Positions 17,570 to 26,627 of a DNA stretch of 64,000 nucleotides are shown here, one piece after another. Position numbers and translations under genes: made by a program. The stretch's first letter is position 1, and each line of letters opens with the position of its first letter. The stretch spans positions 1 to 64,000 of the forward strand of contig NZ_JAHCLR010000020.1 in NCBI RefSeq assembly GCF_018455725.1, written 5' to 3'. The notes under the pieces are model-generated. The model did not search any database. It was not told the DNA's origin and saw nothing but the letters and a program-made list of their open reading frames with translations. The stretch is from Mycolicibacter acidiphilus. Lineage in GTDB: Bacteria; Actinomycetota; Actinomycetes; Mycobacteriales; Mycobacteriaceae.

Positions 17570-19321
17570 CTACGGCGTGGGCAGAGGTTGCTGAAGCTCG
17601 TCCCCGACCGGCGCCAACCGGGTGAACTCACCGTGCCGGTAGTGGTCGACACAGCTGGACCGCCGGATCTTGCCACTGGTGGTGATCGGCAGCGAGCCCG
17701 GTGCGACCAGCAGCAGGTCAGCGATCCGCACCCCGTGCGTTCGGGAGACCGCCGCCGTCGCATCGCGTTTCACGGCCCGCAGCCGATCGGTGTCGGAGTC
17801 GGCCCGCTTCTTGAGCTCGGCGATGACGACCAGTCGCTCGCCGCCACGGTCGGCGACCGGGATCGCCGCGACCCGACCGCCGGTGATCTCCTGCACCGTC
17901 GCTTCGATGTCGTCGGGATAGTGGTTGCGACCGTCGACGATCAGCAGATCCTTGATCCGGCCGATGACGAACAGTTCGCCATCGTGGCTGACGCCCAGGT
18001 CGCCGGTGCGCAGCCAGTGGTCCGGCGGCGTGCCCGGCGCCGGCGACACGACCTGGGCGCCGAAGACCCGTGCGGTCGCCGCCGGGTTGTGCCAGTAGCC
18101 GTCGGCGACATTGTCGCCGTGCACCCAGATCTCCCCGACCTCGCCGGCGGGCTGCTCCCGACGGGATTCCGGGTCGACGATCCGCACCGTGCAGGCGCGC
18201 GGCGCACCGATGCTGACCAGATCCTGGCCGGCGGGGTCGGCTTCGGCCCGGCCGGCCACCAGCTTCTCGTAGTTCAGCCGGACGGTCGTGGGTCGGTGCG
18301 AGCGCGGTGCCGACGCCACGTACACCATCGCCTCGGCGAGCCCGTAGGACGGCGCAACCGCGTTGGCGGGCAGGCCGAACCGGGCGAACCGCTCGGAGAA
18401 CCGGCGAAGCGTCGCGGCGTGGATGCGTTCGCTGCCGCTGAGGATGGTGTGCACACCGGCGAGGTCCAGGCCGGCCATGTCGTCGTCGGCGGTGCGGCGG
18501 GCGGCCAGTTCGAAGGCGAAGTTCGGCGCCGCGGTGAACGTGCTCGGGTTGGCGGCCAGCTGCTGAACCCAGCGCGCCGGCTTCTGCAGGAACGCGATCG
18601 GGCTCATCAGCACCGTGCGGACGTTGAGCAGCGGTGCGCCGACGATGCCCAGCAGCAGGCCCATGTCGTGGTAGAAGGGCAGCCAGGACACCAGGGTCAG
18701 GTCGGCCGGGACGGTCCCGTCGAAGTAGTCGGCGAGCACCTGGTCGATGTTGGCGAAGACGTTGCGGTGCGAGACCATCACGCCCTTCGGTGACCCGGTC
18801 GATCCCGAGGTGTACTGCAGCAGCGCGATCTTGTGCGGCGCGATCCGGCCCGGTTCCCAGTCGGCGGGCCCGTCCAGGTCGAGCGTGTCGATCTCGATGA
18901 TCGCCGGCGCCCGCCCCGGCAGCCCGTTGACGCAGGCGGCGACGTCGGCGACGGCAGTCGAGGTGGTCAGTACCGCGGTCGGCGCACAGTCGGTCAGCGC
19001 CCCGGTCACCCGCTCGTCGTGCCGCCCGAGCATCGGCACCGGCAGCGGTACCACGATGCCGCCGGCCTCCAGGACACCGAAGAACCCGGCGATGTAGTCC
19101 AGGCCCTGCGGGGCCAGCAGGGCGACCCGATCACCGGGTGAGGTGCAGTGGGCCACCTCCGCGGCGACCACCCGGGCACGGCCGGCGAGCTGCGACCAGG
19201 TCAGGGTGTCCGGGTAGCCCGCCGCATCCACGTCGTAGTCGATGAACGTGAACGCCGGTGCATCTGGCTGCAGCCGGGCGTGGTCGCGCAGCACGGCAGG
19301 AATGGATCGACTCGATGACAT
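17570..19321 (-). CDS. long-chain fatty-acyl-AMP ligase (FAAL, FadD family)
   Basis: FAALs activate fatty acids as acyl-adenylates and pass them to polyketide synthases or acyl carrier proteins. The 583-residue product, from ATG 19321 with GGGGAG just upstream, has the P-loop YTSGSTGSPKGVMVSH, WLPFYHDMGL, the RTGDLG region and the FAAL-type GRIKDLLIVDGRNHYPDDIE. The C-terminal Lys is in TSGKIRR. Its length matches FadD23/26/28-type proteins. No polyketide synthase or carrier protein is adjacent, so the acceptor is unknown. It lies between glnA4 and mapB, where I recall no FAAL in M. tuberculosis. Confidence 0.9.
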   Translation of the reverse strand: MSSSRSIPAVLRDHARLQPDAPAFTFIDYDVDAAGYPDTLTWSQLAGRARVVAAEVAHCTSPGDRVALLAPQGLDYIAGFFGVLEAGGIVVPLPVPMLGRHDERVTGALTDCAPTAVLTTSTAVADVAACVNGLPGRAPAIIEIDTLDLDGPADWEPGRIAPHKIALLQYTSGSTGSPKGVMVSHRNVFANIDQVLADYFDGTVPADLTLVSWLPFYHDMGLLLGIVGAPLLNVRTVLMSPIAFLQKPARWVQQLAANPSTFTAAPNFAFELAARRTADDDMAGLDLAGVHTILSGSERIHAATLRRFSERFARFGLPANAVAPSYGLAEAMVYVASAPRSHRPTTVRLNYEKLVAGRAEADPAGQDLVSIGAPRACTVRIVDPESRREQPAGEVGEIWVHGDNVADGYWHNPAATARVFGAQVVSPAPGTPPDHWLRTGDLGVSHDGELFVIGRIKDLLIVDGRNHYPDDIEATVQEITGGRVAAIPVADRGGERLVVIAELKKRADSDTDRLRAVKRDATAAVSRTHGVRIADLLLVAPGSLPITTSGKIRRSSCVDHYRHGEFTRLAPVGDELQQPLPTP

Positions 19322-19459
19322 CAGGCTCCCCCCGGATACCGGATCTGTCACACTCCCCATGCGGTCCCGACGGCGTCGAGAACAGCGTGTGACGAATGTG
19401 ACTTTAGCCGGAGTACGAGCCGGGGCGTCGGAAAACCGGCAACAAGATCAGCCGGCGGC

Positions 19460-20023
19460 TCACCAGGTGCTGGCGCGCAGCACGATCTCCATCGCCAACT
19501 GGGCGGTGAACTCCTGCATGCTGCGCCGTCCGGAGAGCACCACCAGGCGGTACTCGCCGTAGACGAACCGCTGGCTGGCGTTGGCGACCGCGGTCGTCGC
19601 CCGCGAACTGGCCAGCACGGTGGTGTTGATCTCCACCGGCGGGCAGCGTTCGTCGCGGATCACCCCGGCGAGATCGGGCGCCCGCGGGTGGCCGCGGTCG
19701 ATCGCCACCAAGCCGGTGAACCGGTCCGGGCGGGTCGCCGCCAACTCCCAGGCGTTGTCGGCCCCGGTCCGGTCGCCGACCACCACCCCGCACTGCACGT
19801 CCAGTGAGTCCAAGATGCCGACCACCGACTTCGGGGTCAGCCGCGGGTCGGCGCCGATGACGATCGTGCGCATCGACGCGGTGTGCAGCCGCCGGCAGAC
19901 GGCGTCATAGGCGGTCAGCGGGTGTTGCGCGGCGGCGAGCACGACGATGACGGGGCCGTTGTCCGGCCCGGCCACCTCGACCGGAATCGGGAACCCGTCG
20001 ATGGTCATCATCGTCGCAGGCAT
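19460..20023 (-). CDS. small alpha/beta-hydrolase-like protein
   Basis: This 187-residue protein resembles the core of an alpha/beta hydrolase. It starts MPATMMTIDGFPIPVEV, has the strand PVIVVLAAAQHPLTAY, and GVVVGDRTGADNAWELA sits where the nucleophile elbow would be. That elbow reads GDRTG rather than GxSxG, so the Ser is missing and the protein may be non-catalytic. ATG 20023 is preceded by a TAGCGT -10 element ending 7 nt upstream. It lies between the FAAL gene and mapB on the same strand, 138 bp from the FAAL start. Confidence 0.65.
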   Translation of the reverse strand: MPATMMTIDGFPIPVEVAGPDNGPVIVVLAAAQHPLTAYDAVCRRLHTASMRTIVIGADPRLTPKSVVGILDSLDVQCGVVVGDRTGADNAWELAATRPDRFTGLVAIDRGHPRAPDLAGVIRDERCPPVEINTTVLASSRATTAVANASQRFVYGEYRLVVLSGRRSMQEFTAQLAMEIVLRASTW

Positions 20024-20030
20024 TCCGGTG

Positions 20031-20036
20031 ACGCTA
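20031..20036 (-). promoter_or_regulatory. -10 element of the alpha/beta-hydrolase-like gene
   Basis: TAGCGT on the minus strand ends 7 nt before the ATG at 20023, which suggests a leaderless mRNA. Confidence 0.45.
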
Positions 20037-20118
20037 CCGCTCCCGCGGGCGCACCGGGCGGTTTTCGGCGCTCACTCAGCGACTCACCGTGCGGGGTGTT
20101 CGGTGGCCGAGAAACCGG

Positions 20119-20976
20119 TTACGGCAGGGTGAGAATTTCGGCTCCGTCGTCGGTGACGACCAGGGTGTGCTCGAACTGGGCGGTCCACTTGCCGTCGGTG
20201 GTGACCACGGTCCAATCGTCGTCCCAGATCTCATAGTCCAGGCTGCCGAGGTTGATCATCGGTTCGATGGTGAACGTCATGCCCGGTTCGATGATCGTGT
20301 CGACCTCCGGGGCGTCGTAGTGCAGCACCACCAGCCCGTTGTGGAAGGTGGTGCCGATCCCGTGTCCGGTGAAATCACGAACCACGTTGTAGCCGAACCG
20401 GTTCGCGTACGACTCGATGACCCGGCCGATCACCGACAGCGCCCGACCGGGTTTGACCGCCTTGATCGCGCGCATCGTCGCCTCTTCGGTGCGTTCGACG
20501 AGCAGGCGATGCTCCTCGCTGACGTCACCGGCCAGGAACGTGGCGTTGGTGTCGCCGTGCACTCCGTCGATGAAGGCGGTGACGTCGATGTTGACGATGT
20601 CGCCGTCGGCGATCACCGTCGAGTCCGGGATGCCGTGGCAGATGACCTCGTTGAGCGACGTGCAGCAGGACTTGGGGAAGCCCCGGTAGCCCAGCGTCGA
20701 CGGGTAGGCGCCGTGGTCGACCATGTAGTCGTGGGCGATGCGGTCCAGCGCGTCGGTGGTGACTCCCGGCGCGACGGCTTTCCCGGCCTCGGCCAGGGCG
20801 CCGGCCGCGATCCGACTGGCCACCCGCATCTTCTCGATGACCTCCGGGGTCTGCACCCACGGCTCACTGCCTTCGGCGGCGGTGCGGCGACCGACGTACT
20901 CCGGACGGACGATCGACTTGGGCACCGGCAGTGTCGGAGAGACCACACCTGGTGCCAGCGGGGCGCGAACGGGCAT
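20119..20976 (-). CDS. mapB: methionine aminopeptidase MapB
   Basis: MapB removes N-terminal methionine from nascent proteins. The 285-residue enzyme has the MetAP fold with its metal ligands in order: Asp in [20 protein letters not shown], His in GHGIGTTFH, Glu in TIEPMI, and Glu in QFEHTLVVT. The N-terminal extension of ~40 residues with a PxxP-type segment ([14 protein letters not shown]) is typical of the actinobacterial type 1c enzymes. A TAGGCT -10 element ends 6 nt before the ATG, so translation is probably leaderless. Confidence 0.95.
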   Translation of the reverse strand: MPVRAPLAPGVVSPTLPVPKSIVRPEYVGRRTAAEGSEPWVQTPEVIEKMRVASRIAAGALAEAGKAVAPGVTTDALDRIAHDYMVDHGAYPSTLGYRGFPKSCCTSLNEVICHGIPDSTVIADGDIVNIDVTAFIDGVHGDTNATFLAGDVSEEHRLLVERTEEATMRAIKAVKPGRALSVIGRVIESYANRFGYNVVRDFTGHGIGTTFHNGLVVLHYDAPEVDTIIEPGMTFTIEPMINLGSLDYEIWDDDWTVVTTDGKWTAQFEHTLVVTDDGAEILTLP

Positions 20977-20982
20977 CCCGTC

Positions 20983-20988
20983 AGCCTA
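20983..20988 (-). promoter_or_regulatory. -10 element of mapB (leaderless)
   Basis: TAGGCT on the minus strand ends 6 nt before the mapB ATG. No ribosome binding site is visible. Confidence 0.55.
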
Positions 20989-21028
20989 ATCGACGCGCCG
21001 GCACCCGCCGCAGCAGCGCATCCTCGCC

Positions 21029-21844
21029 TTAGATTCCGGCCACCAGCACGTTGAAGGCTGCCGTGAAGTCGCCGTGGAAGGCGTCGTCGATGGCGGAGAA
21101 GAAATCGGTCTCGGCGACCATGGTGGCAGTCGACCCATCGAAACCCAGGGGCCCGACGGCCATGTGCCCCAGGTTGAGCGCGTCCGCGTTGAGCAGGCCG
21201 TGGAAGTTGAGGGCGTACGGCGCGGCGGAATCGGTGGGGTCCAGGGAGTCGCCGCCCGTGGCCTCGGCCGAACCCGCAGTGGGCTCCGGCGCGGTGGTCG
21301 TGCCCGGGGTCGTGTGCTCCGCGGTGGTGGTCGTACCCGTAGTGGTCGGGTCCGGGGTGGTCGTGCCGGGGGTGGTAGTCGTGCCCGGGGTCGTGGTGGT
21401 GTCCGGGGTGCCGAAGTTGAACAGGTACTCACCGGGCAGCGTCGCGATCATTCGGTAGACGTCCTCGACCAGTCCGATCGGAAAGTCGATGACGGTGTTG
21501 GCCAGTCCGACGGGGATCCCGGCCACCGCACTGAACGCTTCGCCGAAGTTCGTCGCGGTGACGTCGTTGATCGCGGTCTCGATCGGGTTCACCACGTCAC
21601 CGATGAGTGCGCCGGGGAAGCCGACAACGCTGTTGAACAGCGCTTCGCCGGCGGTAACCTCAGCCTGCAGCAGACCGGTCAGGTCGAAGGCGTCCACGGC
21701 GCTGGTCAGCGCAACGTCGGGCAACACCTCGCCGTAGACACCCCGCGGCGGGACGGCCATCGGCAGAACCGCGGCGGTGAGCAGCGCGGCGGTTGCGAGG
21801 CCGGCTCCGGCCAGGTGGCGATCAACGGTCTTGGACTGGCTCAC
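21029..21844 (-). CDS. exported Thr/Pro/Gly-rich protein of unknown function
   Basis: The preferred start is GTG 21844 with AGGGGAG just upstream; GTG 21877 is an in-frame alternative. The N-terminus (HLAGAGLATAALLTAAVLPMAVPP) is a signal-like hydrophobic segment with no lipobox Cys. An amphipathic region of about 110 residues follows (AFDLTGLLQAEV, NTVIDFPIGLVEDVY). Then comes a ~50-residue linker built from TTTPGTTTP-type units, and a C-terminal ~70-residue domain ending AFNVLVAGI. I do not recognise the family. The linker suggests a cell-wall-spanning spacer. Confidence 0.75.
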   Translation of the reverse strand: MSQSKTVDRHLAGAGLATAALLTAAVLPMAVPPRGVYGEVLPDVALTSAVDAFDLTGLLQAEVTAGEALFNSVVGFPGALIGDVVNPIETAINDVTATNFGEAFSAVAGIPVGLANTVIDFPIGLVEDVYRMIATLPGEYLFNFGTPDTTTTPGTTTTPGTTTPDPTTTGTTTTAEHTTPGTTTAPEPTAGSAEATGGDSLDPTDSAAPYALNFHGLLNADALNLGHMAVGPLGFDGSTATMVAETDFFSAIDDAFHGDFTAAFNVLVAGI

Positions 21845-21881
21845 GGGCTCCCCTAGAGACTGTCTGACGATTGACACTTCA

Positions 21882-21896
21882 CAATCTGTCAGATTG
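21882..21896. promoter_or_regulatory. perfect 15-bp palindrome, candidate operator
   Basis: CAATCTG and CAGATTG are exact inverted 7-mers around one central base, 38 bp upstream of the Thr-rich protein gene. A TATACA-like -10 lies just upstream on the minus strand in an AT-rich segment (about 21900-21945), so the palindrome would overlap the transcription start. It looks like a repressor site. Confidence 0.5.
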
Positions 21897-21974
21897 CTGT
21901 GTATATTTTCTTACGTAATTCATTGAATACGTTAGTAGATACGCGAACACAGCAGTCCGTCGGGGTGTAGGGCG

Positions 21975-22556
21975 CTAACCGCGCCGACTGATCCAGGATC
22001 GCCGGCGCGGGCCGCGGATGTCCACCGATCCGCCGACCACCCGCCCGGTGAGCACGACGTGCGGGGTCCCCTCGGCCGGCGGGTTCTTGCGCCGGTCGCG
22101 AGCGCTGCCGCCGTAGATCTGCACGTCGTCGATCGAGACGCTGGCGCCCTCGGGCAATCGGATGTCGACGGAGCCGAGCTTCATGTCGAGTTCGATGACC
22201 ACCACCGGGCCGGCGAACCGGGCCCGCACCAGATCCAGGTCGCAGGACCCCACCCGGCGCACCAGCGCCAGGCGTGTCGGGACGATCCATTCACCGCGCC
22301 GGGCCAGCGACCCGAACCAGCCGCGCAACTCCACCCGGTCGGTGGCCGAGGTGACGATCGCACCCGGACCGGGCAGATCGCTGACCAGCGTGTCGAGTTC
22401 CGCGTGCACCCGGGCCTGCGAGACCAGCGACGACCGCTGCTCGAATTCGGCGATGTCGATCAGCCCCAGCGCCACCGCATTGTGCAGCCTGCGCAGGGTG
22501 CCGTTGCGGTCGGCGTCCGAAACGCGCAGCTGAGCCAGTTCCCCGGGGTGCGTCAT
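21975..22556 (-). CDS. DUF1707 protein with LiaF-like C-terminal domain
   Basis: This 193-residue soluble protein starts MTHPGELAQLRVSDADRNGTLRRLHNAVALG, the DUF1707 (SHOCT-like) module that often precedes DNA- or membrane-associated domains. The second half (DLDLVRARFAGPVVVIELDMKLGSVDIRLPEGASV) has the beta-helix repeat pattern of LiaF/cell-wall-stress C-terminal domains. The position before the PBP gene matches Rv2862c of M. tuberculosis, as I recall. A role in envelope sensing is inference. A TAGATT -10 element ends 9 nt before the ATG. Confidence 0.75.
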   Translation of the reverse strand: MTHPGELAQLRVSDADRNGTLRRLHNAVALGLIDIAEFEQRSSLVSQARVHAELDTLVSDLPGPGAIVTSATDRVELRGWFGSLARRGEWIVPTRLALVRRVGSCDLDLVRARFAGPVVVIELDMKLGSVDIRLPEGASVSIDDVQIYGGSARDRRKNPPAEGTPHVVLTGRVVGGSVDIRGPRRRSWISRRG

Positions 22557-22565
22557 AGCAGCACC

Positions 22566-22571
22566 AATCTA
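22566..22571 (-). promoter_or_regulatory. -10 element of the DUF1707 gene
   Basis: TAGATT on the minus strand ends 9 nt before the ATG at 22556, so the 5' leader would be only a few nucleotides long. Confidence 0.4.
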
Positions 22572-22577
22572 CCGGCG

Positions 22578-24395
22578 TCAGGCCAGGAAGTCGTCCGGCA
22601 GCGAATCGAACATCACCTTGGTCAGCCGGACCGCGTAGGTGGAACTGCCGCCGCCGACGATCAGCGTCGCGAACGCCAGGTCACCCCGATACCCGGCGAA
22701 CCAGGAATGCGACCCGCCCGCGAACTCGGCCTCGCCGGTCTTGCCGTACACCGCACCGCAGCCCGCGATCTCCTTGGCGGTGCCGTCGGTGACCGTCAAC
22801 CTCATCATCGAGCGCAGCCCGTCGAGCATCTCCGGACTCACCGGCGCGGGTTGCCCGTTGACCGCCGTCGGCCGGCCCGCGATCAGCTGCGGCACCGGGG
22901 TTTTGCCGGCCGCGACCGTCGCGGCGGCCAGCGCGACACCGAACGGGCTGGCCAGCACCCGGCCCTGGCCGAAGCCGTCCTCGGTGCGCTCGGCCAGGTC
23001 CACCGTCGGCGGCACCGACCCGGTGACGGTGGTGATGCCGTCCACGAGATAGTCGACGCCGATGCCGTAGCGGGCGGCCTCCTGGGTCAGCGCCCGCGGC
23101 GGCATCCGGCTGGCCAGTTCGGCGAACGTGGTGTTGCAGGAGTTGGCGAACGCCCGCGCCATCGACACCGTGCCCAGGTCGAACCCGCCGTAGTTGGGGA
23201 TGGTGCGCTGGCCGATGTCGAGTTCACCGGGGCAGCCCACCATGCTGTTCGGGGTCGCCATGTCGCGTTCGATCGCCGCGCCGGCGGTGACCATCTTGAA
23301 CGTCGACCCCGGCGGGTACAGGCCGGTGGTCGCGGCCAGGCCGTCGACGTTGGCCGCGGCGTTCTGCGCCACCGCCAGCAGCTCACCGGTGGACGCCTTG
23401 ATCACCACCATCATCGCCTTGTCGCCGCGCATGTTGACCGCGTTCTGCGCCGCGCGCTGCACCGCGCGGTCCAGGCTGATCGTCAGCGACGGTGCCGGGG
23501 CCGGATCGACCTCGTGCAGCACCGCGACGTCCACGCCGTTCTGGTTGACGCTCACCACCCGCCAGCCGGCCTCGCCCTCGAGTTCGTCGGCGACGGATTT
23601 CTTCACCTCGCGGACCAGGGCGGGCGCGAAGTTGTCGTCGGTCGGCAGCAGGTCGGCCCGCTTGGTGACGACCACACCCGGCAGGGTGCCGATCACCGGC
23701 GACACCCGGTCGTCGTCACGCTTGCGCAGCGTGATCAGGTCCAGCGGAGTCACCGACGAGCTGGCCTGCTCGGCCAGCCGCTGCGGGTCGCCGAGGGTGT
23801 CGTCGAACGGGTGCAGGGCGTCGACCACCGCGCGGGCGGTGCCCATCAGGTTGACGCCGGCCCGGCCAGCGTCCAACTGGTAGTGGTACAGGTAGCCCGG
23901 GACCAGCACGCCGCTGCCGCCGGCCTCGTTGACCGAGGCGCGCCGCGGCGGGTCTGCGCGCAGTGCGAAGGTCTGGTGCTCCCCCAGTTTGGGGTGCAGG
24001 CCGGTGGCCGCCCAGCGCACCGCCCAGCGCCCCTCGTTGCGCACCATCTTGAGCTGCCCGTCGTAGGTCCAGACCCGGTTCTTCGGCAGTTGCCAGGTGT
24101 AGCGGTAGGCGACGCTGCCGGTGTCGTCGGCGTAGCGCGCGCTGAGGATCTGCGCATCGAGTCGCGTGGCCTGCAGTCCGGCCCAGGCGGCGTTCAACGC
24201 ACTGCGCGCGGTGCTGGGGTCATCGCTGAGGTCGGCGGCCGTCGCGGTGTCACCGGTGGCCAGCGCGGCGAAGAACCGCTCGGCCGTGGGTCCCGGACCC
24301 TCCGGTCGCGGCGTGCAGGCCGCCGTGCCGACTATCACCGCCGCCAGCGCCAGCAGGGCTGTGACTCGTGTTAACCATGAGGCTGAAGTTGACAT
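22578..24395 (-). CDS. penicillin-binding lipoprotein (Rv2864c-like)
   Basis: This 605-residue class B PBP-like transpeptidase is anchored by a lipobox (GTAACTP, Cys at about 27). It has an NTF2-like MecA-type N-terminal domain (GPTAERFFAALATGD), a dimerisation domain, then the transpeptidase domain with SxxK as STFK, SxN as SCN and KTG in GKTGEAEFAG. It acts outside the membrane on peptidoglycan cross-linking. The length and domain order match M. tuberculosis Rv2864c. All three active-site motifs are intact. A TAACAT -10 element ends 8 nt before the ATG. Confidence 0.94.
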   Translation of the reverse strand: MSTSASWLTRVTALLALAAVIVGTAACTPRPEGPGPTAERFFAALATGDTATAADLSDDPSTARSALNAAWAGLQATRLDAQILSARYADDTGSVAYRYTWQLPKNRVWTYDGQLKMVRNEGRWAVRWAATGLHPKLGEHQTFALRADPPRRASVNEAGGSGVLVPGYLYHYQLDAGRAGVNLMGTARAVVDALHPFDDTLGDPQRLAEQASSSVTPLDLITLRKRDDDRVSPVIGTLPGVVVTKRADLLPTDDNFAPALVREVKKSVADELEGEAGWRVVSVNQNGVDVAVLHEVDPAPAPSLTISLDRAVQRAAQNAVNMRGDKAMMVVIKASTGELLAVAQNAAANVDGLAATTGLYPPGSTFKMVTAGAAIERDMATPNSMVGCPGELDIGQRTIPNYGGFDLGTVSMARAFANSCNTTFAELASRMPPRALTQEAARYGIGVDYLVDGITTVTGSVPPTVDLAERTEDGFGQGRVLASPFGVALAAATVAAGKTPVPQLIAGRPTAVNGQPAPVSPEMLDGLRSMMRLTVTDGTAKEIAGCGAVYGKTGEAEFAGGSHSWFAGYRGDLAFATLIVGGGSSTYAVRLTKVMFDSLPDDFLA

Positions 24396-24403
24396 TGAGG
24401 CTG

Positions 24404-24409
24404 ATGTTA
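24404..24409 (-). promoter_or_regulatory. -10 element of the PBP lipoprotein gene
   Basis: TAACAT on the minus strand ends 8 nt before the ATG at 24395, consistent with a near-leaderless transcript. Confidence 0.45.
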
Positions 24410-24533
24410 GGGACTGCGGTCGTTACCGCGTCGGAGGCGCACCGAGACAACCGCGTTATCTGCCATCGGACTCGCGAAGGGGCGCCGATCATCGGCGCAG
24501 CACGAACCGAACTCGGCGCAGAACCGGTGGCTG

Positions 24534-25388
24534 TCAGTCGAGCAGGACGGTCGCGAAGGTCCCGGCCCGGACAAACCCGACTCGCTCGTAGGCGGCACGC
24601 GCCACCGTGTTGAAGTCGTTGACGTACAGGCTGGCGATGCGCCCGGTCCCGACGATCACCGCCGAAAGCATCGCGGTGCCACCGGATCCCAGCCCGTAGC
24701 CGCGGCGATCCGGATGCACCCAGACGCCCTGGATCTGGCTGACGGTCGGCGACTGCGCCCCGACCTCCGCCTTGAAGATCACCTCGCCGTGCTCGAACCG
24801 CGCCCAGGCCCGCCCGGACGCGATCAGGTTGGCCACCCGGCGCCGGTAGGCCCGCCCGCCGTCACCGACCCGCGGATCCACCCCGACCTCGCCGATGAAC
24901 ATGTCGACCGCCGCCACCAGGTAGGCGTCCAGTTCGTCGGGACGCACCTGGCGCACCTCGGAGTCCATCGGGCAGCTAGGCATCTCGGCCAGCGTCATCA
25001 GCGGCTGGGCCGCCCGCACGTCGCGGGCCGGCCCCCAGTAGGCGGACAACCGCTCCCACATCGGCAGCACCAGCTCAGCCCGGCCGACCATCGACGAGCA
25101 GCGCCGGATCGTGCTCACCGCCTTGTCGGCGAACGCGGTCAGGTCGGCGGGCGCACCGCGCAGCGGGATCAGGTTCGCACCGGCGTAACACAGTGACTCA
25201 CTGGGGCCGCGCCGCGTCCACAACTCGCCGCCGATCAGCCGCGGGTCCACACCGTGGTCGGCGACCCGCGCGGCCACCATGCACGAACCGACCGGGTCGG
25301 CGTCGAGCACCTGCCAGACCGCTGCGAGGTCGCGCACCACCCGGACACGTCGCTCGTCGACCAGACGAGGAACCGGTGGAGCCGACAT
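24534..25388 (-). CDS. GNAT family N-acetyltransferase (Rv2867c-like)
   Basis: The 284-residue protein has an N-terminal DUF4081-type region (VRDLAAVWQVLDADPVGSCMVAARV) and a C-terminal GNAT domain. The acetyl-CoA loop is HPDRRGYGLGSGGTAML and the closing segment is SLYVNDFNTVARAAYERVGFV. The substrate is unknown. It precedes ispG (gap 47 bp) on the same strand, as Rv2867c precedes gcpE. An AGAAAGAG site lies before the ATG. The relBE-type toxin-antitoxin genes that I recall next to this gene in M. tuberculosis are not present. Confidence 0.88.
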   Translation of the reverse strand: MSAPPVPRLVDERRVRVVRDLAAVWQVLDADPVGSCMVAARVADHGVDPRLIGGELWTRRGPSESLCYAGANLIPLRGAPADLTAFADKAVSTIRRCSSMVGRAELVLPMWERLSAYWGPARDVRAAQPLMTLAEMPSCPMDSEVRQVRPDELDAYLVAAVDMFIGEVGVDPRVGDGGRAYRRRVANLIASGRAWARFEHGEVIFKAEVGAQSPTVSQIQGVWVHPDRRGYGLGSGGTAMLSAVIVGTGRIASLYVNDFNTVARAAYERVGFVRAGTFATVLLD

Positions 25389-25435
25389 AGTGACTCTTTC
25401 TGCGAACGGCCGGGACTGACCGGAATCGGCTTTGC

Positions 25436-26587
25436 TCAGCTTACGGCGACGGCGGACGAATCGTCGCCCGATCCACCGAGCCCCTCCGTATCGTGCCCCA
25501 TCTCGGCGGCCAGGCGCAGCGCCTCCTCGATCAGGGTTTCGACGATCTGCGCCTCGGGCACGGTCTTGATCACCTTGCCCTTGACGAAGATCTGGCCCTT
25601 GCCGTTGCCGGACGCGACACCCAGGTCCGCCTCGCGGGCCTCACCGGGGCCGTTGACCACGCAGCCCATCACCGCCACCCGCAGCGGGATGTCCATGCCC
25701 TCGAGCGCGGCGGTGACCTCGTTGGCGAGCTTGTAGACGTCGACCTGGGCACGTCCGCACGACGGGCAGGACACGATCTCCAGGCCGCGGGGCCGCAGGT
25801 TCAGCGACTCCAGGATCTGGTTGCCGACCTTGACCTCCTGGGCCGGCGGCGCCGACAGTGACACCCGGATGGTGTCACCGATGCCCCGCGACAGCAGCGC
25901 GCCGAACGCCACCGCGGACTTGATCGTGCCCTGGAACTCCGGGCCGGCCTCGGTGACCCCGAGGTGCAGCGGGTAGTCGCACTGCTCGGCGAGTTGCTCG
26001 TAGGCGGCGACCATCACCACCGGGTCGGAGTGTTTGACGCTGATCTTGATGTCGCCGAAGCCGTGCTCCTCGAACAGCGACGCCTCCCACAGCGCCGACT
26101 CCACCAGCGCCTCCGGGGTGGCCTTGCCGTATTTGATCAGCAGCCGGCGGTCCAGCGAGCCGGCGTTGACGCCGATCCGGATCGGGATGCCGGCAGCACC
26201 GGCCGCCTTGGCGACCTCCCCGACCCGGCCGTCGAATTCCTTGATGTTGCCGGGGTTGACCCGCACCGCCGCGCAACCGGCGTCGATGGCGGCGAAGATG
26301 TACTTCGGCTGGAAGTGGATGTCGGCGATCACCGGGAGCTTGGACTTGCGCGCGATGGTCGCCAGCGCGTCGGCGTCCTCCTGGCGGGGGCAGGCCACCC
26401 GCACGATGTCACAGCCGGTCGCCGTCAGCTCCGCGATCTGCTGCAACGTGGCGTCGATGTCGTGGGTCTTGGTGGTCGTCATCGACTGCACCGAGATCGG
26501 GTGGTCGCTGCCGACCCCGACCTTCCCGACCATCAACTGACGGGTCTTGCGCCGCGGCGCCAGTGTCCCTACGTCGGGCGTGTTCAC
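25436..26587 (-). CDS. ispG: 4-hydroxy-3-methylbut-2-enyl diphosphate synthase IspG (GcpE)
   Basis: IspG catalyses the sixth step of the MEP isoprenoid pathway using a [4Fe-4S] cluster. The 383-residue product has the N-terminal TIM-barrel start ([17 protein letters not shown]), the cluster motif SCPSCGRAQ and the third Cys plus Glu in [10 protein letters not shown], all intact. The start is GTG 26587 with a GAAGAG site. It is followed in the same direction by the GNAT gene and preceded by rip1 and dxr, so two MEP-pathway genes are grouped with the site-2 protease, as in M. tuberculosis. Confidence 0.97.
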   Translation of the reverse strand: MNTPDVGTLAPRRKTRQLMVGKVGVGSDHPISVQSMTTTKTHDIDATLQQIAELTATGCDIVRVACPRQEDADALATIARKSKLPVIADIHFQPKYIFAAIDAGCAAVRVNPGNIKEFDGRVGEVAKAAGAAGIPIRIGVNAGSLDRRLLIKYGKATPEALVESALWEASLFEEHGFGDIKISVKHSDPVVMVAAYEQLAEQCDYPLHLGVTEAGPEFQGTIKSAVAFGALLSRGIGDTIRVSLSAPPAQEVKVGNQILESLNLRPRGLEIVSCPSCGRAQVDVYKLANEVTAALEGMDIPLRVAVMGCVVNGPGEAREADLGVASGNGKGQIFVKGKVIKTVPEAQIVETLIEEALRLAAEMGHDTEGLGGSGDDSSAVAVS

Positions 26588-26627
26588 CGGTTCTCTTCTT
26601 TCGTCGTGCTGAATCGAAGTCGACTGC

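Noticed and set aside
19344-19393. TGTCACAC and GTGTGAC inverted motifs upstream of the FAAL gene, as a CRP-like site
   Set aside because: The spacing (about 33 bp) is too wide for a CRP site and the motifs are short.
21230-21420. Periodic DNA within the Thr-rich gene, considered as CRISPR or a VNTR
   Set aside because: Units are short, coding and without unique spacers. They encode a Thr-Pro-Gly linker.
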